Positions 1 to 8,115 of a DNA stretch of 33,470 bases are shown here, in pieces. A program made the position numbers and the translations under genes. The notes beneath the pieces were generated by a model. It saw nothing but the letters and a program-made list of their open reading frames with translations, did no database searches and was not told the origin of the DNA. The stretch's first letter is position 1. Each line of letters opens with the position of its first letter. The DNA comes from Streptomyces sp. SID9727 (GTDB taxonomy: Bacteria > Actinomycetota > Actinomycetes > Streptomycetales > Streptomycetaceae), in the NCBI RefSeq assembly GCF_010550605.1, contig NZ_JAAGNI010000332.1, positions 1-33,470 on the forward strand. The letters run 5' to 3'.

Positions 1-771
1 CGCGCCGCTGCGGGCTGTCGCGGCCCAGCCGAGGACCGCGTCCGCGAGGCCGGGGTCGCCGGGCCGGACATCCGGCAGCGGGCACTCCCGGGCGGCGGGC
101 CCGCCGGCCTGGGCGATGCGCTGGGCGAGCGCGAGGATCCTCTCGTCACCGGTCTTGACCTGGGCCTCGGCCGTCCGGCGCAGCTCGGCGAGGCGTTCCT
201 CGACGGCCGCGAAGCGCCGGGTGTCGAAGAGCCGGCCGAGGAGCCGGCCGCGCGCCTCGGCGTCGGCGCGCAGGAAGCGGGCGAAGTCGCCCTGGGGCAG
301 CAGGACCACCTGGCAGAACTGCTCGCGGCTCATGCCGACGAGCTGGGTGATCTCCTCGCCGATCTCCTGGTGCGACCGGCTGAGCGCCCGCCAGCCGTCC
401 TCGGGGTCGTACTCGCGCAGCCAGCTCTGGCCTTTCTCCGTGGTGTGGCCGCCGCCGCGCTTCTTGGGGCGGGGCTGGGCCGGGCGACGGGTGACCTCCA
501 GGCGGCGCCCGCCGACGGTGAGGTCGAGCAGGACCTCGGTCGGCAGGTCCGCCGGGGCGTGGTCGCTGCGCAGCGAGGTGCCGGGGCTCTGCCGGGCGCC
601 CGGGACCGCGCCGTACAGGGCGTAGCAGACGGCGTCCAGGACGGAGGTCTTGCCGGCTCCGGTCGGTCCGTGGAGCAGGAAGAGCCCGGCGGCGGACAGC
701 GCGTCGAAGTCGATCTCCTGGGTGGCGCCGAAGGGGCCGAACGCGGTGACGCGGAGGGTGTGGAGCCTCAC
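1..771 (-). CDS. sbcC: Exonuclease SbcC, N-terminal part (runs off the left edge)
   Basis: This is the ATPase subunit of the SbcCD (Mre11-Rad50 type) nuclease, which opens hairpins and trims blocked DNA ends. The visible 257 codons hold the N-terminal ABC/SMC half. The protein opens MRLHTLRVTAFGPFG, and Walker A (GPTGAGKTS) lies at residues 35-43. The Q-loop region follows near VVLLPQGDFARFLRA, and then the coiled coil begins. The GTG start at 771 overlaps the sbcD stop (GTGA), so the two are translationally coupled. The C-terminal half (Walker B, signature motif) is outside the window. Confidence 0.95.
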   Translation of the reverse strand, partial: MRLHTLRVTAFGPFGATQEIDFDALSAAGLFLLHGPTGAGKTSVLDAVCYALYGAVPGARQSPGTSLRSDHAPADLPTEVLLDLTVGGRRLEVTRRPAQPRPKKRGGGHTTEKGQSWLREYDPEDGWRALSRSHQEIGEEITQLVGMSREQFCQVVLLPQGDFARFLRADAEARGRLLGRLFDTRRFAAVEERLAELRRTAEAQVKTGDERILALAQRIAQAGGPAARECPLPDVRPGDPGLADAVLGWAATARSGA

Positions 772-1934
772 CGGTTCACCTCGCGTACGCCGTCGTCCAC
801 CCGGACATGGTCGAAGGCGCCCCGCAGGACCGCCCGCTCCTGTTCGTCGGTCCCCCAGCCGCCTCGGACGTGGGCCACGAAGTCCTCCGCGATGGTCTGG
901 TCGTCGCGGCCGCGCAGGCGGCGGGCGTAGGAGAGGTCCGGGTCGTCGGGTGCCCGGTCCGGTTCGAAGACGAGGGCGAGGGTGTGCGGGAAGCGCTCGG
1001 TGAGCCGGGCCATGGGGTCGGCGGGGCGGACCGGGTCGGTGAGGGTGGCCTCCACCCAGGCGTCCTCGTGGCGGTCGAGCGCCGGGTCGTCGAGGAGGTC
1101 GTCCAGCCGGCCGCGCAGCCGGGCGAGGCGGCGGGGCACCGGGCAGTCGATCCGTTCGCCGGTGACCGCTCCCGAGGCGTCCAGGTCGATGAGCCACATG
1201 GTCTTGCGGTGGGTGGCCTCCGAGAACGAGTAGGCGAGCGGGGAGCCGGAGTACCGGACGCGGTCGGTGACGGCCTGGCAGCCGTGGAGATGGCCGAGCG
1301 CCACGTAGTCGACGCCGTCGAAGACCCCGGACGGGACCGCGGCGACGCCGCCGACGGTGATGTCCCGCTCGCTGTCGCTGGGTTCGCCGCCGGCGACGAA
1401 GGCGTGGGCGAGGACGACGGACCGGGTGGAGTCCGGGCGGGCCGCGAGGTCGGCGCGGACGCGGTCCATGGCCGCGGTCAGGACGGCCTCGTGCCCGGCG
1501 CGTTCGGCTTTGAAGACGTCCTTGACCAGGGCGGGCTCCAGGTACGGCAGCCCGTAGAACGCCACGTCGCCGTGCGCGTCGGGAATGACGACGGGCGTGC
1601 CGCAGTGCGCGGGGTCGGTGCGCAGGTGGATGCCGGCCCGGCCGATGAGCCCGGCGCCGACGCCCAGGCGGCGGGCCGAGTCGTGGTTGCCGGAGATCAT
1701 CACCGTGGGCACCCCGGCGGCGGCGAGCCGGTGCAGCGCGGAGTCGAAGAGTTCCACCGCGCTGAGCGGGGGCACCGCCCTGTCGTACACGTCACCCGCG
1801 ACGACGACGACGTCGACCGCGTGCTCGGCGACCGTGGCGACCAGGTGGTCGAGGTAGGCGGCCTGGGCGTCGAGCAGGGGGACCCGGTGGAACGACCGGC
1901 CGAGGTGCCAGTCCGATGTGTGCAGAATCCTCAC
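768..1934 (-). CDS. sbcD: Exonuclease SbcD (Mre11-type metallophosphoesterase)
   Basis: This is the nuclease subunit of SbcCD. Phosphoesterase motifs are clear: DWHLG near residue 8, GDVYD near 48, GNHDS near 80, and a later GHLHG. The length (388 aa) is normal for SbcD. I chose the GTG at 1934 because the protein then opens MRILHTSDWHLG and a GGAG sits 7 bases upstream. An in-frame start at 1988 would add 18 non-conserved residues. It is directly upstream of and overlapping sbcC, forming a two-gene operon on the minus strand. Confidence 0.94.
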   Translation of the reverse strand: MRILHTSDWHLGRSFHRVPLLDAQAAYLDHLVATVAEHAVDVVVVAGDVYDRAVPPLSAVELFDSALHRLAAAGVPTVMISGNHDSARRLGVGAGLIGRAGIHLRTDPAHCGTPVVIPDAHGDVAFYGLPYLEPALVKDVFKAERAGHEAVLTAAMDRVRADLAARPDSTRSVVLAHAFVAGGEPSDSERDITVGGVAAVPSGVFDGVDYVALGHLHGCQAVTDRVRYSGSPLAYSFSEATHRKTMWLIDLDASGAVTGERIDCPVPRRLARLRGRLDDLLDDPALDRHEDAWVEATLTDPVRPADPMARLTERFPHTLALVFEPDRAPDDPDLSYARRLRGRDDQTIAEDFVAHVRGGWGTDEQERAVLRGAFDHVRVDDGVREVNR

Positions 1935-2036
1935 GACCCGGCTCCGGTCCGCATGCGCTTCCTCCGCCCCTGTGCCCTCACGCCCCACAGTGTCCCATCC
2001 CGCCGGGGGCCCGGACCCGCGTCCGGGAGAGGCGCC

Positions 2037-2663
2037 TCACGCGTCGTCGTACGCCTCGCCGCCCAGCTCCACCCGCGCCTCGCCCGCCGTCGCGTCGGCC
2101 AGCCAGCGGCGGAACGCCTCCACGTCGGCGTCCGGCAGCGCGATCTCGATGGTCACGTCGGCCGCGTACCGTACCGCGCGCACCGTCCGGCCGGTGGCGC
2201 GCAGTTCGTTCTCCAGTCTGCCCGCCCGCTGGTGGCCGACGGTGACCGTGGCGAGCCGGAAGCGGCGCCGGGTGCGGGTGCCGAGCGCGTCCAGGGCTTC
2301 GCCGACCACTCCCCCGTACGCCCTGATCAGCCCGCCGGCGCCCAGCTTCACCCCGCCGTAGTAGCGGGTGACGACGGCGACGGCGTAACACACCTCGCGG
2401 CGGGTGAGCATCTGGAGCATCGGGACGCCCGCGGTGCCGCCGGGCTCGCCGTCGTCGCTCGCCTTCTGCACGGAGGCGTCGGCGCCGATCACGTACGCGT
2501 AGCAGTTGTGCGTGGCGGTCGGGTGCTCCCTGCGGACGCGGGCGACGAACTCCTGCGCCTCCTCCTCGGTGGCCGCGGGGGCGAGCGCGCAGATGAAGCG
2601 GGACCGGTTGATCTCGCTCTCGTGCACGCCCGCGCGGGCGACGGTCCGGTACTCCTCCTGCAT
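2037..2663 (-). CDS. YigZ/IMPACT family protein
   Basis: The 208-aa protein has the IMPACT N-terminal signature: HNCYAYVIG near residue 53 followed by SDDGEPGGTAGVPML near 69. The C-terminal half looks like the ferredoxin-like DUF1949 domain. IMPACT proteins are linked to translation control in eukaryotes, but the bacterial role is unclear. The ATG at 2663 follows a purine-rich GGTGGCGGG. It lies between sbcD (same strand) and a divergent CoA-binding protein. The family assignment is firm; the function is unknown. Confidence 0.9.
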   Translation of the reverse strand: MQEEYRTVARAGVHESEINRSRFICALAPAATEEEAQEFVARVRREHPTATHNCYAYVIGADASVQKASDDGEPGGTAGVPMLQMLTRREVCYAVAVVTRYYGGVKLGAGGLIRAYGGVVGEALDALGTRTRRRFRLATVTVGHQRAGRLENELRATGRTVRAVRYAADVTIEIALPDADVEAFRRWLADATAGEARVELGGEAYDDA

Positions 2664-2722
2664 CCCGCCACCCTATGCGCACCTGCGGGAATGGCCGGGG
2701 CGGGCCGCCGGTTGTCCGGTGC

Positions 2723-3133
2723 ATGTACGCAGACACGGAGACGATCCGCAGGATCCTGGAAGACACCGGCGACACCTGGGCCGTGGTGGGGCTGTCGAAC
2801 AACCGCTCGCGCGCGGCCTATGGGGTGGCCGAGGTGCTCCAGCGTTTCGGCAAGCGCGTGGTCCCGGTGCACCCGAAGGCCGAGCGGGTGCACGGCGAGC
2901 AGGGGTACGCCTCGCTGGCGGACATCCCGTTCCGGGTGGACGTGGTCGACGTCTTCGTCAACAGCGACCTGGCGGGCGCGGTGGCCGACGAGGCCGTCGC
3001 CCAGGGCGCCCGGGCCGTCTGGTTCCAGCTCGGCGTGGTGGACGAGGACGCGTACGAGCGCACCCGGGCGGCCGGTCTGGACATGGTCATGGACCGCTGC
3101 CCCGCCATCGAGATCCCGAAGCTCGGAGCTTAG
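2723..3133 (+). CDS. CoA-binding (YccU-like) Rossmann protein
   Basis: This 136-aa single-domain protein resembles the CoA_binding_2/YccU family. It shows an N-terminal Rossmann strand (TWAVVGLSNN), then VVPVHPKAERVHGEQGYASL, a DVFVNSD strand and the typical end QGARAVWFQLGV...DMVMDRCPAIE. I chose the ATG at 2723, which gives MYADTETIRRIL; an in-frame ATG at 2675 would add 16 unlike residues. The stop codon overlaps that of the convergent YbaK-type gene. These proteins bind CoA-like nucleotides, but their role is not established. Confidence 0.9.
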   Translation: MYADTETIRRILEDTGDTWAVVGLSNNRSRAAYGVAEVLQRFGKRVVPVHPKAERVHGEQGYASLADIPFRVDVVDVFVNSDLAGAVADEAVAQGARAVWFQLGVVDEDAYERTRAAGLDMVMDRCPAIEIPKLGA

Positions 3134-3702
3134 GAAGCGTCCGGGACGCGGACGCCCAGCCCGTCGAGGACCACCGCGCCGGGCAGGGCGGCCAACGCCT
3201 TGCCGGTCACGATCAGCTTGCCCCGGCGCGAGCCGCTGCCGATCAGGACCCACTCCTCGTCCACGACGGCGGAGTCGATCAGCAGCGGCCAGGCGGCGGG
3301 GAGCCCGATGGGCGTGATGCCGCCGTACTCCATGCCGGTCTCGCCGACCGCCGTGTCCATCGAGGCGAACCGCGCCTTGCGCAGGCCGAGGTGCTTGCGG
3401 GCGACGCCGTTCACATCGACGCGGGAGTGCGACAGGACGAGGCAGGCGGCGAGGGTGACGTCGGCGCCGCGTTTGCCGGAGAGCACGACGCAGTTCGCCG
3501 AGTGGTCGAGCAGCTCCGCCCCGTGGTGGGCGACGAAGGCCGCGGTGTCGGCGATCTCCGGGTCGGTGTCGACATGCAGGACCTGGTCGGGGGTGACGCC
3601 GCCCCACCCCGTGCGCACCGCCTGGGCCACGGGGGCGGTGAGGAGGTCCTGACGGTCCACGGCGGGGCCGGCGTTCTCGAAGGAGCCGATGGGTGCGCGC
3701 AT
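3130..3702 (-). CDS. YbaK/EbsC-type aminoacyl-tRNA deacylase-like protein
   Basis: The 190-aa protein matches the YbaK/ProX editing-domain fold. It has VVLSGKRGADVTLAACL, the HSRVDVN segment, and GLRKARFASMDTAVGETGMEYGGITPIGLP, which carries the conserved lysine and glycine-rich loop. Such domains hydrolyse mischarged tRNAs such as Cys-tRNAPro or Ala-tRNAPro; the substrate cannot be told here. I prefer the ATG at 3702 because a TAGCGT box ends 7 bases upstream, suggesting a leaderless mRNA. A GTG at 3711 is the alternative. Confidence 0.87.
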   Translation of the reverse strand: MRAPIGSFENAGPAVDRQDLLTAPVAQAVRTGWGGVTPDQVLHVDTDPEIADTAAFVAHHGAELLDHSANCVVLSGKRGADVTLAACLVLSHSRVDVNGVARKHLGLRKARFASMDTAVGETGMEYGGITPIGLPAAWPLLIDSAVVDEEWVLIGSGSRRGKLIVTGKALAALPGAVVLDGLGVRVPDAS

Positions 3703-3745
3703 GCGCGTCACGCTAACAGCGCCGCTCGCGGGGGTGCGGGGCGTC

Positions 3746-4318
3746 TCATCTGGCGGGCGGAATGCTGACGGCCATGGTGAGTTCGACGGGTTCGGTGCCC
3801 TCGTTGCGGTAGGCGTGCGGGTGGTGCGCCTCGAAGGTGGCGGAGGTGCCGGCGTCCACCGCGTAGGGGGTGTCGGCGACGACCAGCGTGAGGGTGCCGG
3901 CGGTGACGTGGAGCAGTTCGACCGTGCCCTCGGGGTGCGGGTCGGACCGGCTGCCGTCGCCGGGCATCAGCCGCCAGGACCAGAGTTCGAGGGGGCCCCG
4001 GGCCTCCGTGCCCACCAGGAGGGTGGTGGCGCTGCCCGCCTCGGTGGACCAGAGGCGCACGGCCTGGTCGGCGGGGACCAAGCGGACCGGGGAGCCCTGT
4101 TCGTAGTCGAGCAGCGTGGTGATGCTCACGCCGAGCGCGTCGGCCAGCTTGACCGTGGTGCCGACGCTGGGGTTGGTGCGGGCCTGCTCGATCTGGATGA
4201 TCATGCCGCGGCTGACTCCGGCGCGGGCCGCCAACTGGTCCAGCGTGAAGCCGCGTTCACCGCGCCAGCGCTTGAGATTGCGGGCGAGGGACTGGGTCAG
4301 CTGATCGAGGTCAGTCAC
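3746..4318 (-). CDS. XRE regulator with C-terminal cupin domain
   Basis: The 190-aa protein has an N-terminal XRE helix-turn-helix (LARNLKRWRGERGFTLDQLA, then GVSRGMIIQIE, residues about 7-60) and a C-terminal cupin (about 115-185, with DPHPEGTVELLHVTAGTL and HHPHAYRNEG). This layout is typical of small-molecule-sensing repressors. I chose the GTG at 4318, preceded by GGACGG. It is divergent from an EamA exporter, and two 15-bp direct repeats lie between them. It likely controls that exporter and itself (inference). Confidence 0.9.
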   Translation of the reverse strand: MTDLDQLTQSLARNLKRWRGERGFTLDQLAARAGVSRGMIIQIEQARTNPSVGTTVKLADALGVSITTLLDYEQGSPVRLVPADQAVRLWSTEAGSATTLLVGTEARGPLELWSWRLMPGDGSRSDPHPEGTVELLHVTAGTLTLVVADTPYAVDAGTSATFEAHHPHAYRNEGTEPVELTMAVSIPPAR

Positions 4319-4323
4319 AATCC

Positions 4324-4360
4324 GTCCAATATCCTGTATGGCATGGTCCAGCATCCTGTA
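4324..4360. promoter_or_regulatory. Tandem 15-bp direct repeats, likely operator of the cupin-XRE regulator
   Basis: GTCCAATATCCTGTA (4324-4338) and GTCCAGCATCCTGTA (4346-4360) are identical at 13 of 15 bases. They repeat with a 22-base period, about two helical turns. They sit in the divergent promoter between the regulator and the EamA exporter, so they are a plausible binding site for the regulator. There is no direct evidence of binding. Confidence 0.55.
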
Positions 4361-4410
4361 CTACGGTGCGGTATACCCGACCGTCCGCCGCACTGTACTG
4401 CGAGGCCCCC

Positions 4411-5277
4411 ATGACCGCGTTGCTCGCCCTGGCCACCAGCCTCCTGTGGGGGCTGGCCGACTTCGGGGGCGGCCTGCTGACCCGGCGTATGCCCGCGCTG
4501 ACCGTGGTCGTGGTCTCGCAGATCATCACGGCGGTGGTGCTGGGCGTGATCGTGACCGCCACGGGCGGCTGGGGCGAGGCGGGGCCCCGGCTCTGGTACG
4601 CGGTCGCCGCGGGGGTCGTCGGACCGGTCGCGATGCTCTGCTTCTACCAGGCGCTCGCGCTCGGCCCGATGGGCGTGGTCTCCCCGCTCGGCTCGCTCGG
4701 GGTCGCCGTGCCGGTGGGCATCGGGCTGATCGCCGGGGAGCGTCCGGATCTCCTCCAGGGCGCCGGCGTCGCGGTCGCCGTCGCGGGCATCGTGATGGCG
4801 GGCGGCCCGCAGCTGCGCGGGGCTCCGGTGCAGCGGCGGGCGGTCCTGCTGACGCTGGTGGCGGCCTTCGGCTTCGGGACCGTGATGTCGCTGATCGCCG
4901 AGGCGTCGACCACGGTGACCGGACTGTTCCTCGCCCTGTTCGTCCAGCGCGTCACCAACGTGGTGGTGGGCGGCGGGGCGCTGTACGTCTCGGTGCGGCG
5001 GGGCGGCCGGGCGCTGCCCGAGGCCGGCGGCGCGTCGGCGGTCCGGGCCGCACTGCCGGCGCTTGCCTTCGTCGGCCTCGCGGACGTCGCGGCCAACGGC
5101 ACGTACGCGGTGGCCGCCCAGCACGGACCGGTCACCGTCGCCGCCGTGCTGGCCTCGCTCTACCCGGTGGTGACCGCCCTGGCCGCGCGCGGGTTCCTGA
5201 AGGAGCGGCTGCGGGGTGTGCAGGCGGCGGGCGCGGGGCTCGCCCTGGTAGGCACGGTGCTGCTCGCGACGGGGTAG
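4411..5277 (+). CDS. EamA/DMT-family transporter
   Basis: The 288-aa hydrophobic protein has about ten transmembrane segments and the two-fold repeat of the drug/metabolite transporter superfamily. The first half contains LLWGLADFGGGLL and FYQALALGPMGVVSPLGSLG; the second contains AQHGPVTVAAVLASLYPVVTA, the usual second EamA signature. Substrate is unknown; relatives export amino acids or toxic metabolites. The ATG at 4411 follows GAGG. It is divergent from the cupin-XRE gene, which suggests ligand-induced export. Confidence 0.9.
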   Translation: MTALLALATSLLWGLADFGGGLLTRRMPALTVVVVSQIITAVVLGVIVTATGGWGEAGPRLWYAVAAGVVGPVAMLCFYQALALGPMGVVSPLGSLGVAVPVGIGLIAGERPDLLQGAGVAVAVAGIVMAGGPQLRGAPVQRRAVLLTLVAAFGFGTVMSLIAEASTTVTGLFLALFVQRVTNVVVGGGALYVSVRRGGRALPEAGGASAVRAALPALAFVGLADVAANGTYAVAAQHGPVTVAAVLASLYPVVTALAARGFLKERLRGVQAAGAGLALVGTVLLATG

Positions 5278-5285
5278 CCGGGCGG

Positions 5286-6023
5286 TCAGCCCTCGTCGAG
5301 CTGGGCCACGGCGAGCAGTTGTTCCGGGGTGACGCCCTCGGGAATCGGGACCGGGGCCGGTGTCCGCAGGGGCGGCTGCCAGCCCTTCTCCTGGTCCCAG
5401 CTGCGGACGACACGGGCGGGCGCTCCGGCCACCACCGCCCGGTCGGGCACCTCGCCGCGGACCACCGCCCCGGCGGCCACGACGACGTTGCGGCCGAGGC
5501 GGGCGCCGGGCAGGATCACCGCACCGGTGCCGATCCAGCAGCCCGGGCCGATGGAGACGGGCTCCATCCGGGGCCACTGCTTGCCGACCGGCTGGTGCGG
5601 GTCGTCGTAGCTGTGGTTGGTCGAGGTGATGTAGACGTACGGACCGCAGTACGTGTCCGCGCCTATGGTCACCGTCGTGTCGGCGACGACATGGCTGCCC
5701 CGGCCCAGCACGACACCGTCGCCGAGGGTGAGGATCGGGTCCGGCCCGAGGTCCAGGTCGGGCATGAGGCCCGCGGTCAGCGTGACCTGTTCGCCGATGA
5801 CGCAGTGGTCGCCGAGCCGGATCCACGGCTCCCCGAAGACCGTGCCCTGCGGGAACGCCAGCCGCGTGCCCTCGCCGATCCGGGCGAACCGCAGCCCGCC
5901 GGGGTGCTCGGCGGTCACCGCCCCCGCCTCGCGCGCCCAGCGCCAGCAGCGGTGGACGGCCCCGGACAGGAGGCGCCGCCGCCAGGCGGTCAGGAGAGCG
6001 AGCGGATTCCGGTTCTTCGGCAC
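5286..6023 (-). CDS. Hexapeptide-repeat acyltransferase
   Basis: The 245-aa protein has a left-handed beta-helix built from hexapeptide repeats in the middle and C-terminal part (IGEQVTL, ILTLGDGVVLGRGSHV, VTIGADTYCGPYVYI, VSIGPGCWIGTGAVILPGARLGRNVVVAAGAVV). It ends with the AGAPARVVR capping segment of sugar O-acetyltransferases. STNHSYDD near residue 140 supplies the likely catalytic His. I chose the GTG at 6023, with GGTGAG upstream; a start at 6047 is possible. The acceptor is unknown. Confidence 0.88.
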   Translation of the reverse strand: MPKNRNPLALLTAWRRRLLSGAVHRCWRWAREAGAVTAEHPGGLRFARIGEGTRLAFPQGTVFGEPWIRLGDHCVIGEQVTLTAGLMPDLDLGPDPILTLGDGVVLGRGSHVVADTTVTIGADTYCGPYVYITSTNHSYDDPHQPVGKQWPRMEPVSIGPGCWIGTGAVILPGARLGRNVVVAAGAVVRGEVPDRAVVAGAPARVVRSWDQEKGWQPPLRTPAPVPIPEGVTPEQLLAVAQLDEG

Positions 6024-6159
6024 GCGCTCACCGTAAGCCGAGCCCACCGAAGGGGCGGCGGGACCGGCCTGTGATCTTCACCCCAACAGGGGCGCGCGGC
6101 CACGCGTCGCATACGGTTTCCCCGGCGGCCGACGGCGCCGGAACACGGAGGAACGGGCG

Positions 6160-6690
6160 ATGGCGGAGCAGGCGATGATCATGGGCATCGGCGGCAAGGA
6201 GCCGGTCATCGACGCGGAGGCGTTCACCGCGCCGACGTCGGTGGCGATCGGCGACATCACCATGGCGGCGGGCTCCAGCCTCTGGTACCAGGCGGTGCTG
6301 CGCGCGGACTGCGGGCCCATCGTGATCGGCGCGGACTCCAACATCCAGGACAACTGCAGCGTCCACGTCGACCCCGGTTTCGCGGTGACGGTCGGCGAGC
6401 GGGTCTCGGTCGGGCACAACGCCGTCCTGCACGGCTGCACCGTCGAGGACGACGTCCTCATCGGCATGGGGGCCACCGTCCTCAACGGCGCGCACATCGG
6501 CGCGGGCTCGCTGGTCGCGGCACAGGCCCTCGTACCGCAGGGCATGCGCGTACCGCCGGGTTCGCTGGTCGCGGGCGTTCCGGCGAAGGTGAAGCGTCCG
6601 CTGACCGAGGAGGAGCTGGAAGGCGTCCGCTTCAACGCGGTGGGTTACGTGCAGCTGGCCAGGGCCCACCGCGACGCCTGCGAGGGCTGA
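6160..6690 (+). CDS. Gamma-carbonic-anhydrase family protein
   Basis: The 176-aa beta-helix protein is of the YrdA/PaaY/CaiE type. The three metal-ligand histidines are present at H69 (CSVHVD), H86 and H91 (VGHNAVLHGCTV), together with the LRAD (47-50) and QDN (63-65) motifs. The C-terminus has AGVPAKVKRPLTEEE. It probably binds zinc or a similar metal. Whether it hydrates CO2 cannot be told, since many relatives lack the acidic loop of Cam. The ATG at 6160 is preceded by GGAGGAA. Confidence 0.92.
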   Translation: MAEQAMIMGIGGKEPVIDAEAFTAPTSVAIGDITMAAGSSLWYQAVLRADCGPIVIGADSNIQDNCSVHVDPGFAVTVGERVSVGHNAVLHGCTVEDDVLIGMGATVLNGAHIGAGSLVAAQALVPQGMRVPPGSLVAGVPAKVKRPLTEEELEGVRFNAVGYVQLARAHRDACEG

Positions 6691-6711
6691 GGGGCAGACG
6701 GGCCCGCCGGG

Positions 6712-7374
6712 TCAGTCCGCGACCGGTACGGTCCCCGGTTCCGGCTCGGCGGCGGCGGCGGAGTGCGCGGCGGCGGCCTTCTTGGCGCGGTTCTTGAGGA
6801 CCAGCATGGAGGCGAGGCCGATCAGGACCGCGATGGCCAGGCCCAGGTAGGAGAACCGCTTGAGCCATGCCTCGGCGACGACGCCCACCGAGTAGATGAC
6901 GGCCGTGGTGCCGCCCGCCCAGACGATCCCGCCGAGCACGTTGGCGATGAGGAACTTCCAGTACGGCATGTGCAGCACACCGGCCAGCGGACCGGCGAAG
7001 ATGCGCAGCAGGGCGACGAAGCGGCCGAAGAACACGGCCCACATGCCCCACTTCTGGAAGGAGCGCTCGGCCAGGCCGATCTGGCTCTCACCGAAGTGCT
7101 TGGGGAACTTCCCGCCGAGCCAGGCCAGCAGCGGCCGTCCGCCCTTGCGGCCGATGGCGTAACCGATCGAGTCCCCGATCACGGCGCCGGCCGTGGCGCA
7201 GGCGCCCAGGATCCAGGGGTTGATGCCGTCGTGGCTCGCGGCCAGCAGCGCGGCGCTGACCAGGACGATCTCGCCGGGCAGCGGAATGCCCAGGCTCTCC
7301 AGTCCGATGACGCCGCCCACCAGGATGTAGACGCTGATCGCGGGGACGGTCTCCAGCCACTCCTGGATGTGCAA
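6712..7374 (-). CDS. DedA family membrane protein
   Basis: The protein (220 aa from a TTG at 7374) has the DedA/SNARE-associated core: an early GLESLGIPLPGEIVLVSAALLA, the GDSIGYAIGRKGG segment near 88, and FFGRFVALLRIFAGPLAG near 130. This last segment holds the conserved arginines of undecaprenyl-phosphate or phospholipid flippases. Membrane helices continue to about 195, followed by a basic, Ala-rich cytoplasmic tail. I chose TTG 7374 because AAGGAA lies 6 bases upstream; an in-frame GTG at 7416 is the alternative. The family is tied to lipid-carrier transport and envelope homeostasis. Confidence 0.88.
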   Translation of the reverse strand: MHIQEWLETVPAISVYILVGGVIGLESLGIPLPGEIVLVSAALLAASHDGINPWILGACATAGAVIGDSIGYAIGRKGGRPLLAWLGGKFPKHFGESQIGLAERSFQKWGMWAVFFGRFVALLRIFAGPLAGVLHMPYWKFLIANVLGGIVWAGGTTAVIYSVGVVAEAWLKRFSYLGLAIAVLIGLASMLVLKNRAKKAAAAHSAAAAEPEPGTVPVAD

Positions 7375-7468
7375 CGCCGGTTCCTTACGTGTGATGTCCT
7401 GTCGCCCGCCGGACACTCATCGGCGCACCGCGGGAAGCCTACCCTCAGCTTCACGGAGACGGACAGCA

Positions 7469-7499
7469 AGAAGGGCCGCCGGTGCCGGGCGGCCCTTCT
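7469..7499 (-). terminator. Hairpin terminator after the thioesterase gene
   Basis: A perfect 12-bp stem (7469-7480 with 7488-7499) has a 7-base loop. It lies 22 bases beyond the stop of the minus-strand thioesterase gene and before the DedA gene, and is GC-rich with no long U-tract, as usual in Streptomyces. Confidence 0.75.
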
Positions 7500-7521
7500 C
7501 GTACGCACGCGCGCCAGGGGG

Positions 7522-7974
7522 TCAGGAGTTCGGGCGCAGCGTCCAGACGACGGTCATCTCACCGGTCACGGCGCCGTCCCCGCGCCGGATCTCCACGGTC
7601 ACCGGGAACTCGGGACGCTCGCCCGCGTCGAGTTCGGCGACGACCTCGGCGGCGGGGCGGCCGAGGACGGCGGTCGCGGTGACCTCGCCCATGGCCAGCT
7701 TCTTGTAGGCGATCTCGGCGCTGACCGCGAGCGGCACGGCCCGGGAGAGCTGGTCACCGAAGGCGGCGATGACGATGGCGCCGCTCGCCGACTCGGCCAG
7801 CGTGAACATCGCTCCGGCGTGCGGTCCGCCGACGTGGTTGTGGTAGTCGGCCCGGTCCGGCATGCGGACCACCGCGCGCTCGGCGGTGGACTCCAGGAAT
7901 GCGAGGTCGAGGGTCCGGACCATGGGGACCGTCGCGGCGAGCATCTCACCCGCGGTCATCTGTTCAGCGCTCAT
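7522..7974 (-). CDS. Hotdog-fold thioesterase (PaaI/DUF4442-like)
   Basis: The 150-aa hotdog protein carries the segment DYHNHVGGPHAGAMFTLAES, the HVGGxHAGA motif of DUF4442/PaaI-type acyl-CoA thioesterases. A central helix and a beta-rich C-terminus follow. The substrate is unknown. I chose the ATG at 7974 (MSAEQMTAGEM) because a TAACAT -10-like box ends 7 bases upstream, implying a leaderless transcript. An ATG at 7992 would add six residues. Confidence 0.87.
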   Translation of the reverse strand: MSAEQMTAGEMLAATVPMVRTLDLAFLESTAERAVVRMPDRADYHNHVGGPHAGAMFTLAESASGAIVIAAFGDQLSRAVPLAVSAEIAYKKLAMGEVTATAVLGRPAAEVVAELDAGERPEFPVTVEIRRGDGAVTGEMTVVWTLRPNS

Positions 7975-8115
7975 GGACGGGATGTTACTCATGGGTAGGC
8001 ATCTTTGGCCATGCCTCTGCGGACACTCGCCTTCCCTACCGCCGCCGCTCCTTCACCGTTCGCACACGGGGGCGGACGTAGCACGCCGGGCGGGGCACCT
8101 CTATCGTTACTCGCC

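Noticed and set aside
807..3317. Very long plus-strand open frame across sbcD, yigZ and beyond
   Set aside because: It is antisense to three clear genes and has Arg/Gly/Val-rich nonsense composition, a normal by-product of GC-rich codon bias.
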